From positions 1 to 32,374 of the forward strand of contig CANHNT010000001.1 in assembly GCA_947461985.1 (NCBI GenBank): 32,374 nucleotides of DNA. The letters are read 5' to 3'. This DNA is from Bacteroidota bacterium. GTDB taxonomy: Bacteria; Bacteroidota; Bacteroidia; Chitinophagales; Chitinophagaceae. The notes below the pieces were generated by a model. It saw only the letters and a program-made list of their open reading frames with translations. It was not told where the DNA came from and made no database searches. Below are positions 25,198-32,374 of this stretch, piece after piece; the stretch's first letter is position 1; each line of letters opens with the position of its first letter. Position numbers and translations under genes: made by a program.

Positions 25198-26895
25198 ATG
25201 AAAATGACATTCATTTTTTTTCTATTTCTTTTTATGTGTGTAAACATCTATGCACAACAAAAAGCATTAAAAAAAGTATTTTTGACTGAAAAGGAGAGTT
25301 ATTATGGAAGTCGAATTTTTTCTGTAGATAAAAATAACAACAAATTTGTGATGGGTGGATTTCCTAAAAACATGCATTTCAATAATTATTCAATTTCATC
25401 AATCAAACAATATGGATGTTACTTAACCATGGTTGATAAAAATGACAGTGCCAAATGGTTGATAAAAATTGCAGATTGTAATAGTAATTCATTTACAGCG
25501 ACTAGTAGCATTACAAATTATTCAATAATATCTAACAGTGTTGCTACGTTTGTAGCTATTAATTTTATGGATACTATCACTGTAAATGGGAATGATTATA
25601 TATCAAAAGGAGAATGTGATATTTTATTTTTGAAAGTAAATGAGATAGGGCAAATTCAAGTTTTACATCACATTGGTAGTGTTAACAATGAAGGCTTTAA
25701 TAATAGAGCAATAACAACGGATAGCAAAAATAACATTTATTTTGTTGGAGGTTTTGGAACTCAAAATCTAAATACTGAATTAATTATTAATTCGGATACA
25801 TTAAAAACTTCAAAATTAAATGGCTTTTTTATCAAAATGGATAGCACTGGAAATATTTTATATTCAAAAGGAGTTGGAGGTAATTCATATTGTGGATACA
25901 ATTATATTCATTGCTATCATGATGAATTTTATATAATTGGAAGCATTCGCTCATCAACAATTTATTTAGATACATTAACATTTTCTCTCCCATCAAATTC
26001 AGATTATACAGATGTATATTTTGTAGCAAAATTAGATACAATGGGTAATGCTATATGGGCAAGGCATTTTGGTACAAAAACGCTTTTAGGAGGCATTACA
26101 GCCAATGATGTTTATGCGATTAACGACAATGTGTATATAACTGGTGGAGGCATAAATGCTATTGGCGATAAAACAAACCGATTCTATTTTCAAGGTAAAA
26201 TTGCTCCAGTAAGTGGTGTGCCTTTTGGTAATGGAGATTATGTAATTGCCTCCTATTCCTCCAATGGAAATTTTAGATGGGCTAAGGCCTCTGTTGGATA
26301 TGGAGACGAATTTGTCAATAATTTAGGGGCTGATACTAATGGCAATTTATTAGCTATTGGAGAATTTAACGATTTAATAAATGATAGCATTACATTAAAC
26401 GGATTTGGTGATGATGTATTTGTTTCTTCGTTAGATAGCAATGGCAATTATTTATGGAGTACCAGTGTAGGTGGTGTATATGAAGACTTTGGTAAAGGGA
26501 TTGCAACAACCACTGATGGAGTGATATATGTAATGGGGGCTACTGCTAGTCCTGTTTGTTATTTTGGACAAGATTCGGTACATGTAGATAGTTTGCCCAG
26601 TATGTTTTTAGCTAAAATTGTAAATGCAACGCCAGTGGGCCTCCTAAATCCTCCAAAGGAGGACTTGTGGGAAGTGTTTCCGAATCCAGTATCAACGATG
26701 TTAGAAATACGATGTCTGATGGTTGGTAAAAAAGAAATTCAATTATACAATGCAGTAGGTCAATTGGTAATAAATGTAAAAACCGAACATCAAACATCGA
26801 ACATCGAAACATCAAAACTGCCTGAAGGCATTTACTTTCTACAACTCAAACAACAAGGACAAACAAGCACAAAAAAAATTAATATAATCCACTAA
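25198..26895 (+). CDS. T9SS-sorted beta-propeller-like protein
   Basis: A 565-aa secreted protein. Signal peptide MKMTFIFFLFLFMCVNIYAQ starts at ATG 25198; an ATG at 25174 in the same frame overlaps the preceding gene and is less likely. The body repeats a pattern of about 60-90 residues (VDKNNNKFVMGGF, TDSKNNIYFVGGFG, ADTNGNLLAIGEF, TTDGVIYVMGA), as in SBBP-type beta-propellers. A type A T9SS sorting domain follows (about 493-565, VFPNPVSTMLEI ... LPEGIYFLQL ... KKINI), which directs secretion and surface attachment. The linker before it (481-491) is encoded by a short palindrome, and residues around 530-540 by a 7-base-period array. Ligand unknown. Confidence 0.88.
   Translation: MKMTFIFFLFLFMCVNIYAQQKALKKVFLTEKESYYGSRIFSVDKNNNKFVMGGFPKNMHFNNYSISSIKQYGCYLTMVDKNDSAKWLIKIADCNSNSFTATSSITNYSIISNSVATFVAINFMDTITVNGNDYISKGECDILFLKVNEIGQIQVLHHIGSVNNEGFNNRAITTDSKNNIYFVGGFGTQNLNTELIINSDTLKTSKLNGFFIKMDSTGNILYSKGVGGNSYCGYNYIHCYHDEFYIIGSIRSSTIYLDTLTFSLPSNSDYTDVYFVAKLDTMGNAIWARHFGTKTLLGGITANDVYAINDNVYITGGGINAIGDKTNRFYFQGKIAPVSGVPFGNGDYVIASYSSNGNFRWAKASVGYGDEFVNNLGADTNGNLLAIGEFNDLINDSITLNGFGDDVFVSSLDSNGNYLWSTSVGGVYEDFGKGIATTTDGVIYVMGATASPVCYFGQDSVHVDSLPSMFLAKIVNATPVGLLNPPKEDLWEVFPNPVSTMLEIRCLMVGKKEIQLYNAVGQLVINVKTEHQTSNIETSKLPEGIYFLQLKQQGQTSTKKINIIH
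26649..26663. repeat. Palindrome inside the T9SS protein gene
   Basis: TCCTCC, AAA, GGAGGA: a perfect 6-bp stem in coding DNA. It lies exactly in the linker just before the sorting domain, with a related CCTCC half-copy at 26640-26644. Confidence 0.55.
26785..26813. repeat. 7-base-period array inside coding sequence
   Basis: Units GAACATC, AAACATC, GAACATC and GAAACATC follow one another within the sorting domain of the gene at 25198-26895. The last unit has an extra A. The encoded peptide is a loop of the domain (EHQTSNIETS). Confidence 0.65.
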
Positions 26896-26914
26896 ACAAT
26901 TTAAAATAAACAAC

Positions 26915-27757
26915 ATGAAAAACACTATTTTAAGCATCGTAATTCTTTCATTTTTATCTAATGGAAGTCAAGCACAAAACAATAAGGTGAGCAATATTAC
27001 CAAAAAACAATTCAGCAAATTTGAAGTAGCCAATTTTCAAATAGAAGATGAAGTGTTTGTATTATCGAACGGATTAAAGCCAAACGCTGCCATTGAATAT
27101 TACTCAAAACCCGAAGGAGGAAAAGTAGTTGGTGCAGAAACATCAACAGCACAAGGCACCTTTTTAAAATCATTTTCTATCAACGAAACAGTTGGTTTGG
27201 TATTGAATAATGCAAGGGTGAGCTATCTTTTAGACAAAGAATTTATAGTAAAAAATATCAAGGTTGTAAAAGAAGATAACTCAATTTTATTTTCGTGTAA
27301 TGCATTAGCCAATGAAGAAAATATTGAATTGAATATATTAAAAAGCCAAAACGGGAAGGATTTTAAAACAATCAAAACTATTCAACTTTTGGTTGGGCAA
27401 AATGAAGAATCTATCAATTTTACGGATGAATATAGCTCTGTGGCTATTTATAAAATTGAAATCACCAAAAATAAAACCATTCAACGCTATTTATCAAAAG
27501 CGTATAACTTTAATCATGTATCCGAAAACTTTGAGGTGTTTCCAACAGTTTCAAAAGATATTGTGCATGTAAATTTTGGAACGATAGATAAAGAAGTTAG
27601 CTATCAAATTGTAAATACTCAAGGACAAATGCAACAAAAAGGATTGTTTAAGAGTAATTTTAATACAATAGATATTCATAATTTGGCTAGTGGTATTTAT
27701 TATATTGTGTTAAACATTGACCAAGAATTATTTACAACCAAAATAATAAAACAATAG
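26915..27757 (+). CDS. T9SS-sorted exported protein, unknown function
   Basis: A 280-aa protein. Signal peptide MKNTILSIVILSFLSNGSQA (cut before QNNK). Residues about 115-195 form an Fn3-like strand pattern (VVKEDNSILFSCNALANEEN, followed by a strand with SQNGKDFKTIKTI), typical of the domain preceding a sorting signal. The C-terminal domain (about 207-280, FEVFPTVSKDIVHVNF ... ASGIYYIVLN ... TTKIIKQ) is a type A T9SS sorting domain. The N-terminal 90 residues match no family I recognise. It starts 19 bases after the previous stop, so it is in the same operon as the genes at 22686 and 25198, and it is followed by a strong terminator. Confidence 0.85.
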   Translation: MKNTILSIVILSFLSNGSQAQNNKVSNITKKQFSKFEVANFQIEDEVFVLSNGLKPNAAIEYYSKPEGGKVVGAETSTAQGTFLKSFSINETVGLVLNNARVSYLLDKEFIVKNIKVVKEDNSILFSCNALANEENIELNILKSQNGKDFKTIKTIQLLVGQNEESINFTDEYSSVAIYKIEITKNKTIQRYLSKAYNFNHVSENFEVFPTVSKDIVHVNFGTIDKEVSYQIVNTQGQMQQKGLFKSNFNTIDIHNLASGIYYIVLNIDQELFTTKIIKQ

Positions 27758-27775
27758 AAGCATAGATTGCTTCAT

Positions 27776-27806
27776 AAAAAAACCGTTTCATTGAAACGGT
27801 TTTTTT
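27776..27806. terminator. Intrinsic terminator, 14-bp perfect stem
   Basis: A 14-bp perfect stem with a three-base loop (ATT). The core CCGTTTC / GAAACGG is flanked by seven A and seven T, so it can terminate in both directions. It closes the exported-protein operon. Confidence 0.85.
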
Positions 27807-28173
27807 ATGTGTTAAAATCAATCTTTTTTATTTCATTACAGAGCCTATGCATTTAGAAAAATGAATATTTGTTTGAAATTCTTATATGTTGAAATTAAGA
27901 AAGCAAATTCCATTATCAGTAAATTTTCCATTACAATGGAAAATAAACCGATTTCTAACAAATGGTGTGTTTAGTTTCTTTTAATAAAATGATAAGAAAT
28001 AGTGAAAAGAGTTTTAAAAAGAGATAAAATTGATAAGAAGTACAATTTTTATGCAAATGGTTTTCAAAATATAACAAAGTGTTAATCACTACAAAATGCT
28101 AAACGTTCAATTTTTTTTAAACGTCTCGATGTAGTAATTTCACGCATTATAATTCAAAAAAAAATACTTTTTT
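27807..28173. other. Gene-free AT-rich gap with one perfect palindrome
   Basis: No open frame of any substance is seen. A perfect inverted repeat lies at 27923-27944 (listed separately). Nearer the next gene, ACTACA at 28090 and TGTAGT near 28130 face each other around two AAACGT copies and a T-run. No clear TAnnTTTG promoter was found for the gene at 28174, although its promoter should be here. Confidence 0.6.
27923..27944. repeat. Perfect 10-bp inverted repeat, operator-like
   Basis: ATTTTCCATT and AATGGAAAAT are separated by AC (22 bases in total). With a two-base gap and no T-run it looks more like a dimer-binding operator or cruciform than a terminator. It is about 230 bases before the thioredoxin-like gene. 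Confidence 0.5.
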
Positions 28174-29616
28174 ATGAAAAAAATATTTCTTTCATTATTC
28201 ATTTTATTTGCTTCATTAATCAATGCAAATGCAAAAGATGGTTATTCTATAAAAGCAAAATTTACAGACCAAAAAGATACCTTGGTTTATTTATGTAACT
28301 ATTTTGGAAAAGCATCTAATGTGTATCGAGTAGATTCGGCTAAATTAAATAGCAATGGCGAAGTCACATTTAAATCGGCTAAAAAAATTGTAGGAGGCAT
28401 TTATTCAATTTTATTTTATGATAGAACGACTAATGTTGAATTTATTTTAAATAATGGAGATGATATTTCATTTCAAACCACTCGTTCTAATATCTATCAA
28501 ACCATTGTATTTAAAGGTGTTTCAGAAAACTTGGAATTTTACGATTACCAGCGTTTTTTGGTAAAATATGGCTCAGAATATCAAAAAATTGAAGGACAAT
28601 TGGTATTGGCTAAAAATAAAAAAGATACGGCTGTTGTGTATGAAAAATTAAAAGTGAAAGGAAAAGAATTGCAAGCATATCGAGAAAATATTATAGCTAA
28701 AAAACCAACTTCGTTTTTAGCAAAATTATTTAATGCGGTGAGCGAACCCGATATTCCTACCGTATTGCCAACGAATCCTGATGGAAGTAAAGATTCCTTA
28801 TATCCAAGAAATTACTACAAAGCGCATTTTTGGGACAAATATGATTTTAGAGACGACCGTTTAATATATTCTCCTTTATATGAATCGAAATTAGAAAGCT
28901 ATATGTCGAAATTAGTGATTCCTGTCCCCGATTCGGTAGAAAAAGAATGTGATATGATTTTGCAGAAATCAAAAGGAATGGAAGAAACCTTTAAATACTC
29001 ATTGTGGTATTTAACGCGTTGGACAGAAACCAGTAAAGTAATGGGAATGGACGAGGCTTTTGTTTACTTAGTAGAAAACTATTATATGAAGGGCTTGGCT
29101 CCTTGGACAGACTCTACCCAATTAGCAAAATATGAAGACAGAGCTCGAAAAATTGCCCCTAATATGATTGGTCAACCTGCTATGGATATTAGAATGATGG
29201 ACACTTCAGGATTAAATGTAATGCCTTTATCTGCTGTAAAAGCAAATTATACGATTTTAATATTTTGGTCTCCAACTTGTGGCCATTGCCAAAAAGAAAT
29301 GCCCACATTTGATTCGTTATATAAAGCAGCATTGAAAAAATACAACGTAAAAATATATGCTGTTGAAGCAGATGGTGAAACAGACAAGTGGAAAAAATTC
29401 ATTACAGACAATAAATTAGGAGAAGGCTGGGTACATGTACATGATCCAAATCACACCTCTAATTTTAGAGCTTTTTATGATGTTTATAGTACGCCAACAT
29501 TGTATTTGTTGGATGAAAATAAAGTAATTCGTGGTAAACGAATAGATCATACCAATGTTTTGGGGCTTATTGAATGGTTAGAAAAAAAGAAAAAAACAAA
29601 TAAAGAAAAGAAGTAA
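28174..29616 (+). CDS. Thioredoxin-fold envelope protein (TlpA/redoxin-like)
   Basis: A 480-aa exported protein with signal peptide MKKIFLSLFILFASLINANA. Domains: an N-terminal beta domain (about 22-115, DUF4369-like: DTLVYLCNYFGKASNVYRVDSA ... VEFILNNGDDISF), a helical middle region (about 120-330, DUF5106-like), and a C-terminal thioredoxin fold (about 335-475) with active site C369-G-H-C372 (WSPTCGHCQKEMP) and the cis-Pro segment YSTPTLYLLDE. Such proteins in Bacteroidota act as periplasmic thiol-disulfide reductases or remain uncharacterised. It is probably co-transcribed with the parvulin gene 42 bases downstream, giving a pair for envelope protein folding. Confidence 0.88.
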   Translation: MKKIFLSLFILFASLINANAKDGYSIKAKFTDQKDTLVYLCNYFGKASNVYRVDSAKLNSNGEVTFKSAKKIVGGIYSILFYDRTTNVEFILNNGDDISFQTTRSNIYQTIVFKGVSENLEFYDYQRFLVKYGSEYQKIEGQLVLAKNKKDTAVVYEKLKVKGKELQAYRENIIAKKPTSFLAKLFNAVSEPDIPTVLPTNPDGSKDSLYPRNYYKAHFWDKYDFRDDRLIYSPLYESKLESYMSKLVIPVPDSVEKECDMILQKSKGMEETFKYSLWYLTRWTETSKVMGMDEAFVYLVENYYMKGLAPWTDSTQLAKYEDRARKIAPNMIGQPAMDIRMMDTSGLNVMPLSAVKANYTILIFWSPTCGHCQKEMPTFDSLYKAALKKYNVKIYAVEADGETDKWKKFITDNKLGEGWVHVHDPNHTSNFRAFYDVYSTPTLYLLDENKVIRGKRIDHTNVLGLIEWLEKKKKTNKEKK

Positions 29617-29658
29617 ATTCGCAATCTCAAACATTAAAATAAAGTCGTAAAATTTATT

Positions 29659-31626
29659 ATGAAAAAAATTCTTAGTTTAAATCTGTTACTTTTAGCCTTA
29701 ATCACCTCTTTTACTATTGATGCACAAAAAAAAGAGGATGCCTTATTTACCTATGGAGGTATTGGAGTGAGTAAAAAAGAGTTTTTGAGAATGTATACCA
29801 AAAACATTAACAATCAAAAACCAGATTTTAGTGAAAAGGCAATAAGAGAATATTTAACGTTGTATAGCCGCTTTAAAATGAAAGTAGCCGAAGCAAATGC
29901 GTTAAGAATAGATACGTTGGCAAATATTGAGTCGGAACTTGGTACTTACAAAAAGCAGTTGGCAAAAACATATTTGACCGATACTGAAATGAAAAATAAG
30001 TTGATTAAAGAAGCTTATGATCGTTCTAAAAAAGACGTACGAATTGCGCACATACTTATATCAACTCCTCGTAATAATGACGATACTTTGAGTGCGTATC
30101 GAAAAATAGACAGCCTTTATAAAGCAATAACAGTTAACAAAGCTGATTTTGCTGTTATAGCAAGAATGTTTAGTGAAGATAAACAATCGGGCTCAAATGG
30201 TGGAGATATAGGCTTTATTACGCCTTTGCAAATTGTTTATCCGTTTGAAAATGTAGCTTACAACACTCCTGTAGGAAGTGTTTCAAAACCATTCAAAACG
30301 ATTTATGGTTATCACATCATCAAAAAATTAGAAGAAAGACAAGCAAGAGGTGAAATTCAAGTAGCTCAAATTTTAGTTAATGTGAAAAAAAGTGGTGGAG
30401 AAGAAGGTGAAAGAATAGGAAAAGCAAGAATTGACTCCGTGTATTTGATGTTGAAAAAAGGACAATCGTTTGAATCAATGGTAGAAAAATATTCGGATGA
30501 TAAATTTTCATTAAATTCTAAAGGAGTATTGGCAAGTTTTGGAGTAGGACAAATGTTACCTATTTTTGAAGATGCTGCATTTAGCTTAAAAAAACCAGGC
30601 GATATTTCGGAACCAATTAAAACAGAATATGGTTACCACATCGTAAAATTAATGAGCAAAACGCCATTAAAACCTTTTGATTCTGTAAAAACAGATTTAG
30701 GTAAAAGAATCGAAAAAGACAGTAGAACAGATATTGCTCGTATAGAATATACTGAAAAAGTAAAAACGAAATTAAATTTTAAAGAATATCCAATTGCGTT
30801 AAATGAAATCATTGCGGCTATTAATGATTCTACTTTGATGAATGGCACTTACAATGCAAATGAATATGCTAAATATAAAAAACCATTGTTTACCATGTCG
30901 GATGTAGAAATTACACAAGCCGATTTTGCTAACTATTTAGAAGCATTTACGAAAGCAAAAATGTATGGTAAAAAAGACCCTACTTTACGCTCGTTATACA
31001 AAACGTATGCTGATAAGGCCTTAAATGATTATCAAGAAAACAGATTGGTAGATGAAAATGAAGACTATCGAAATTTATTAACAGAATATAGAGATGGTAT
31101 TATGTTGTTTGAATTAACAGATAAATCGGTTTGGTCTAAAGCATCGATGGATACAACAGGATTAAATGAGTTTTATGCAAATAATAAAGCTAAATATCAA
31201 TGGGGACCATCAGTAAAAGGAACCATTTATAAAGCCAATGATGAAGAAACTGCTAAAATGTTAGTGAAGCAATTAAATAACCCGAAAAATACGAATTCTG
31301 ATGATATTTTAAAAGCAGTTAGTGAAGCAGGTGCTCAAAATAAATTAGTAGCTGAAAATGGAAAGTATGAAAAAACTCGTTTCCCTGCTAATTTAAAAAT
31401 GACTGCTGGAAAATATTGTCCTTATTACAAAAATGAAGATGGTACTTATACTTTATTAAAAGTGGATGAAGTGTATAATGAGCCAACTCAAAAAACATTG
31501 AGCGAAGCACGTGGTTATGTTATTTCTGAATACCAAGAGTATTTAGAAAAAAATTGGATTGCTGATTTAGAAGCAAAATATCCTGTAAAATTGAATGAAA
31601 GTGTTATAAAATCAATGATTAAATAA
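29659..31626 (+). CDS. Peptidyl-prolyl isomerase, two parvulin domains (SurA-like)
   Basis: A 655-aa exported foldase with signal peptide MKKILSLNLLLLALITSFTIDAQ. An N-terminal helical region (about 30-120) precedes two parvulin (rotamase) domains at about 125-225 (RIAHILIST ... FSEDKQSGSNGGDIGF ... KTIYGYHIIK) and 232-332 (VAQILVNV ... YSDDKFSLNSKGVLASFGVG ... KTEYGYHIVK). A long C-terminal region (about 335-655) with no recognised domain probably binds clients. Two parvulin repeats and the periplasmic location resemble SurA, the chaperone for outer-membrane proteins; orthology is not proven. It follows the thioredoxin-fold gene by 42 bases and ends before a terminator. Confidence 0.9.
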   Translation: MKKILSLNLLLLALITSFTIDAQKKEDALFTYGGIGVSKKEFLRMYTKNINNQKPDFSEKAIREYLTLYSRFKMKVAEANALRIDTLANIESELGTYKKQLAKTYLTDTEMKNKLIKEAYDRSKKDVRIAHILISTPRNNDDTLSAYRKIDSLYKAITVNKADFAVIARMFSEDKQSGSNGGDIGFITPLQIVYPFENVAYNTPVGSVSKPFKTIYGYHIIKKLEERQARGEIQVAQILVNVKKSGGEEGERIGKARIDSVYLMLKKGQSFESMVEKYSDDKFSLNSKGVLASFGVGQMLPIFEDAAFSLKKPGDISEPIKTEYGYHIVKLMSKTPLKPFDSVKTDLGKRIEKDSRTDIARIEYTEKVKTKLNFKEYPIALNEIIAAINDSTLMNGTYNANEYAKYKKPLFTMSDVEITQADFANYLEAFTKAKMYGKKDPTLRSLYKTYADKALNDYQENRLVDENEDYRNLLTEYRDGIMLFELTDKSVWSKASMDTTGLNEFYANNKAKYQWGPSVKGTIYKANDEETAKMLVKQLNNPKNTNSDDILKAVSEAGAQNKLVAENGKYEKTRFPANLKMTAGKYCPYYKNEDGTYTLLKVDEVYNEPTQKTLSEARGYVISEYQEYLEKNWIADLEAKYPVKLNESVIKSMIK

Positions 31627-31652
31627 TTGATTTTATATAAATATTGAAAAAG

Positions 31653-31679
31653 GCTATCTCCTAGAGGTAGCTTTTTTTT
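31653..31679 (+). terminator. Intrinsic terminator after parvulin gene
   Basis: GCTATCTC, a CTA loop, and GAGGTAGC (one G-T pair), followed by eight T. It is 26 bases after the stop at 31626. Confidence 0.75.
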
Positions 31680-31830
31680 ATTCATTTATTATTTTGTAAA
31701 AAGTTGATGATGCAGGTATTTATATAATAACAAAGGCTATGCTATAAATTTATTTGAGAAAACCAGAGACCTTAAATTCATGGTGTAAATGGAGTTAGAG
31801 CATTTTGAGTAGGAATAAAAATTCATATAC

Positions 31831-31862
31831 AAAAAATCCGTTTCAATGGAAACGGATTTTTT
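31831..31862. terminator. Bidirectional intrinsic terminator, 14-bp stem
   Basis: A 14-bp perfect stem with an AATG loop; the core TCCGTTTC / GAAACGGA is flanked by A6 and T-run. It lies between convergent genes and can stop both the plus-strand transcript and the minus-strand DUF4197 transcript. Its core is nearly the same as that of the terminator at 27776-27806. Confidence 0.8.
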
Positions 31863-31889
31863 TGATGATATATTATTTTGTAAAAAAAA

Positions 31890-32374
31890 TTAGTTACCAA
31901 ATACTTTTTTCAATAAACCTGTTACTTGTGCAGCAGGATTTGTGCGAATATTTGCTTCTTCTTGTGCAACAGTTGTAAACAATCCAGCCAATGCTCTTTC
32001 GGTTACATAACCAGTTAAATCGGTATTTACTTTTTGACGAGAAATTGGCAATTTATTGTACGTAGCAAAAACAGATTGCCATAAAGCAGGTGCATTTACT
32101 TTCGCTAAGGATTGTTCAATTACTGGTCTGAAAGCTTGTGTTAAAGCCGCCGTGGTAGCTTGTTTCAAAAAGTTAGTGGCTGCATTGTTTCCACCCCGTA
32201 AAATAGTTAATCCATCATTGATATTCATGCTCGTAATCGCATTTATAAATATTGGCACTGCTTTGCCAGAAGCATCTTCAGCCGCTCTGTTTAAACTTAA
32301 AATTAATTTATCACATTGTTTATTAAAACCAAATTGACGAAGCGTAGTTTCAATTTTAGAAACTTCTTTCGGCA
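31890..32374 (-). CDS. DUF4197 protein, N-terminus beyond right edge
   Basis: The frame is open from the stop at 31890 to the right edge. The GTG at 32258 that begins the longest counted frame is internal: upstream codons read PKEVSKIETTLRQFGF ... ILSLNRAAEDASGKAVPIFINA, which matches the DUF4197 pattern. Other signatures are MNINDGLTILRGGNNAAT, FRPVIEQSL, DLTGYVTERALAGLF, and EEANIRTNP near the C-terminus. DUF4197 proteins are usually exported with a signal peptide that would lie outside the window; their function is unknown. A bidirectional terminator lies 28 bases past the stop. Confidence 0.88.
   Translation of the reverse strand, partial: PKEVSKIETTLRQFGFNKQCDKLILSLNRAAEDASGKAVPIFINAITSMNINDGLTILRGGNNAATNFLKQATTAALTQAFRPVIEQSLAKVNAPALWQSVFATYNKLPISRQKVNTDLTGYVTERALAGLFTTVAQEEANIRTNPAAQVTGLLKKVFGN

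Overview
This window is an AT-rich chromosome segment from a member of the Bacteroidota. The main reasons are the Alternative Complex III (act) operon in the order usual for that phylum, proteins ending in type IX secretion (T9SS) sorting domains, a DUF5723-type protein, a TonB-receptor/lipoprotein pair, TAnnTTTG-like promoter elements and the lack of clear Shine-Dalgarno sites. The order or family cannot be settled from the sequence. No tRNA, rRNA, CRISPR array, insertion sequence or phage gene was seen.

Layout: (1) 1-2925, minus strand: a probable metal-uptake operon with a small His-rich protein, a TonB-dependent receptor and a lipoprotein cut by the window edge. The receptor stop and lipoprotein start overlap as ATGA. 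(2) 3156-15672, plus strand: a respiratory operon, actABCDEF-coxB-coxA-ctaB. It encodes a quinol:cytochrome c oxidoreductase (six c-type hemes in ActA, one in ActE, Fe-S clusters in ActB, NrfD-like membrane subunits ActC and ActF), the two catalytic subunits of an aa3-type cytochrome oxidase, and heme O synthase. A TetA-like MFS transporter (15722-16951) follows. Oxidase subunit III, heme A synthase and copper chaperones are not in the window. (3) 17210-19663, plus strand: a lipoprotein and a DUF5723-like outer-membrane protein. (4) 19686-22524, minus strand: SDR oxidoreductase, Nudix CoA pyrophosphatase-like protein and RlmD-type rRNA methyltransferase. (5) 22686-27757, plus strand: a three-gene operon for exported proteins with its own promoter and a strong terminator; its function is unknown and two products carry T9SS sorting domains. 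(6) 28174-31626, plus strand: a thioredoxin-fold envelope protein and a two-domain parvulin isomerase, with a terminator. (7) 31890 to the right edge, minus strand: a DUF4197 protein cut by the edge.

How the genes work together: ACIII oxidises menaquinol and passes electrons through its hemes to the CuA centre of CoxB and then to the heme/CuB site of CoxA; CtaB makes heme O, the precursor of heme A. The later plus-strand blocks are mostly envelope or secretion functions.

The signals most worth a second look are a family of short arrays with a 7-base period in spacers of the respiratory operon and in one gene, a perfect 17-bp hairpin between coxA and ctaB built from such units, an FNR-like palindrome upstream of actA, and the uncharacterised exported-protein operon. 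Several start codons were moved inward from the longest open frame because the longer versions begin at TTG in non-coding or hairpin DNA.
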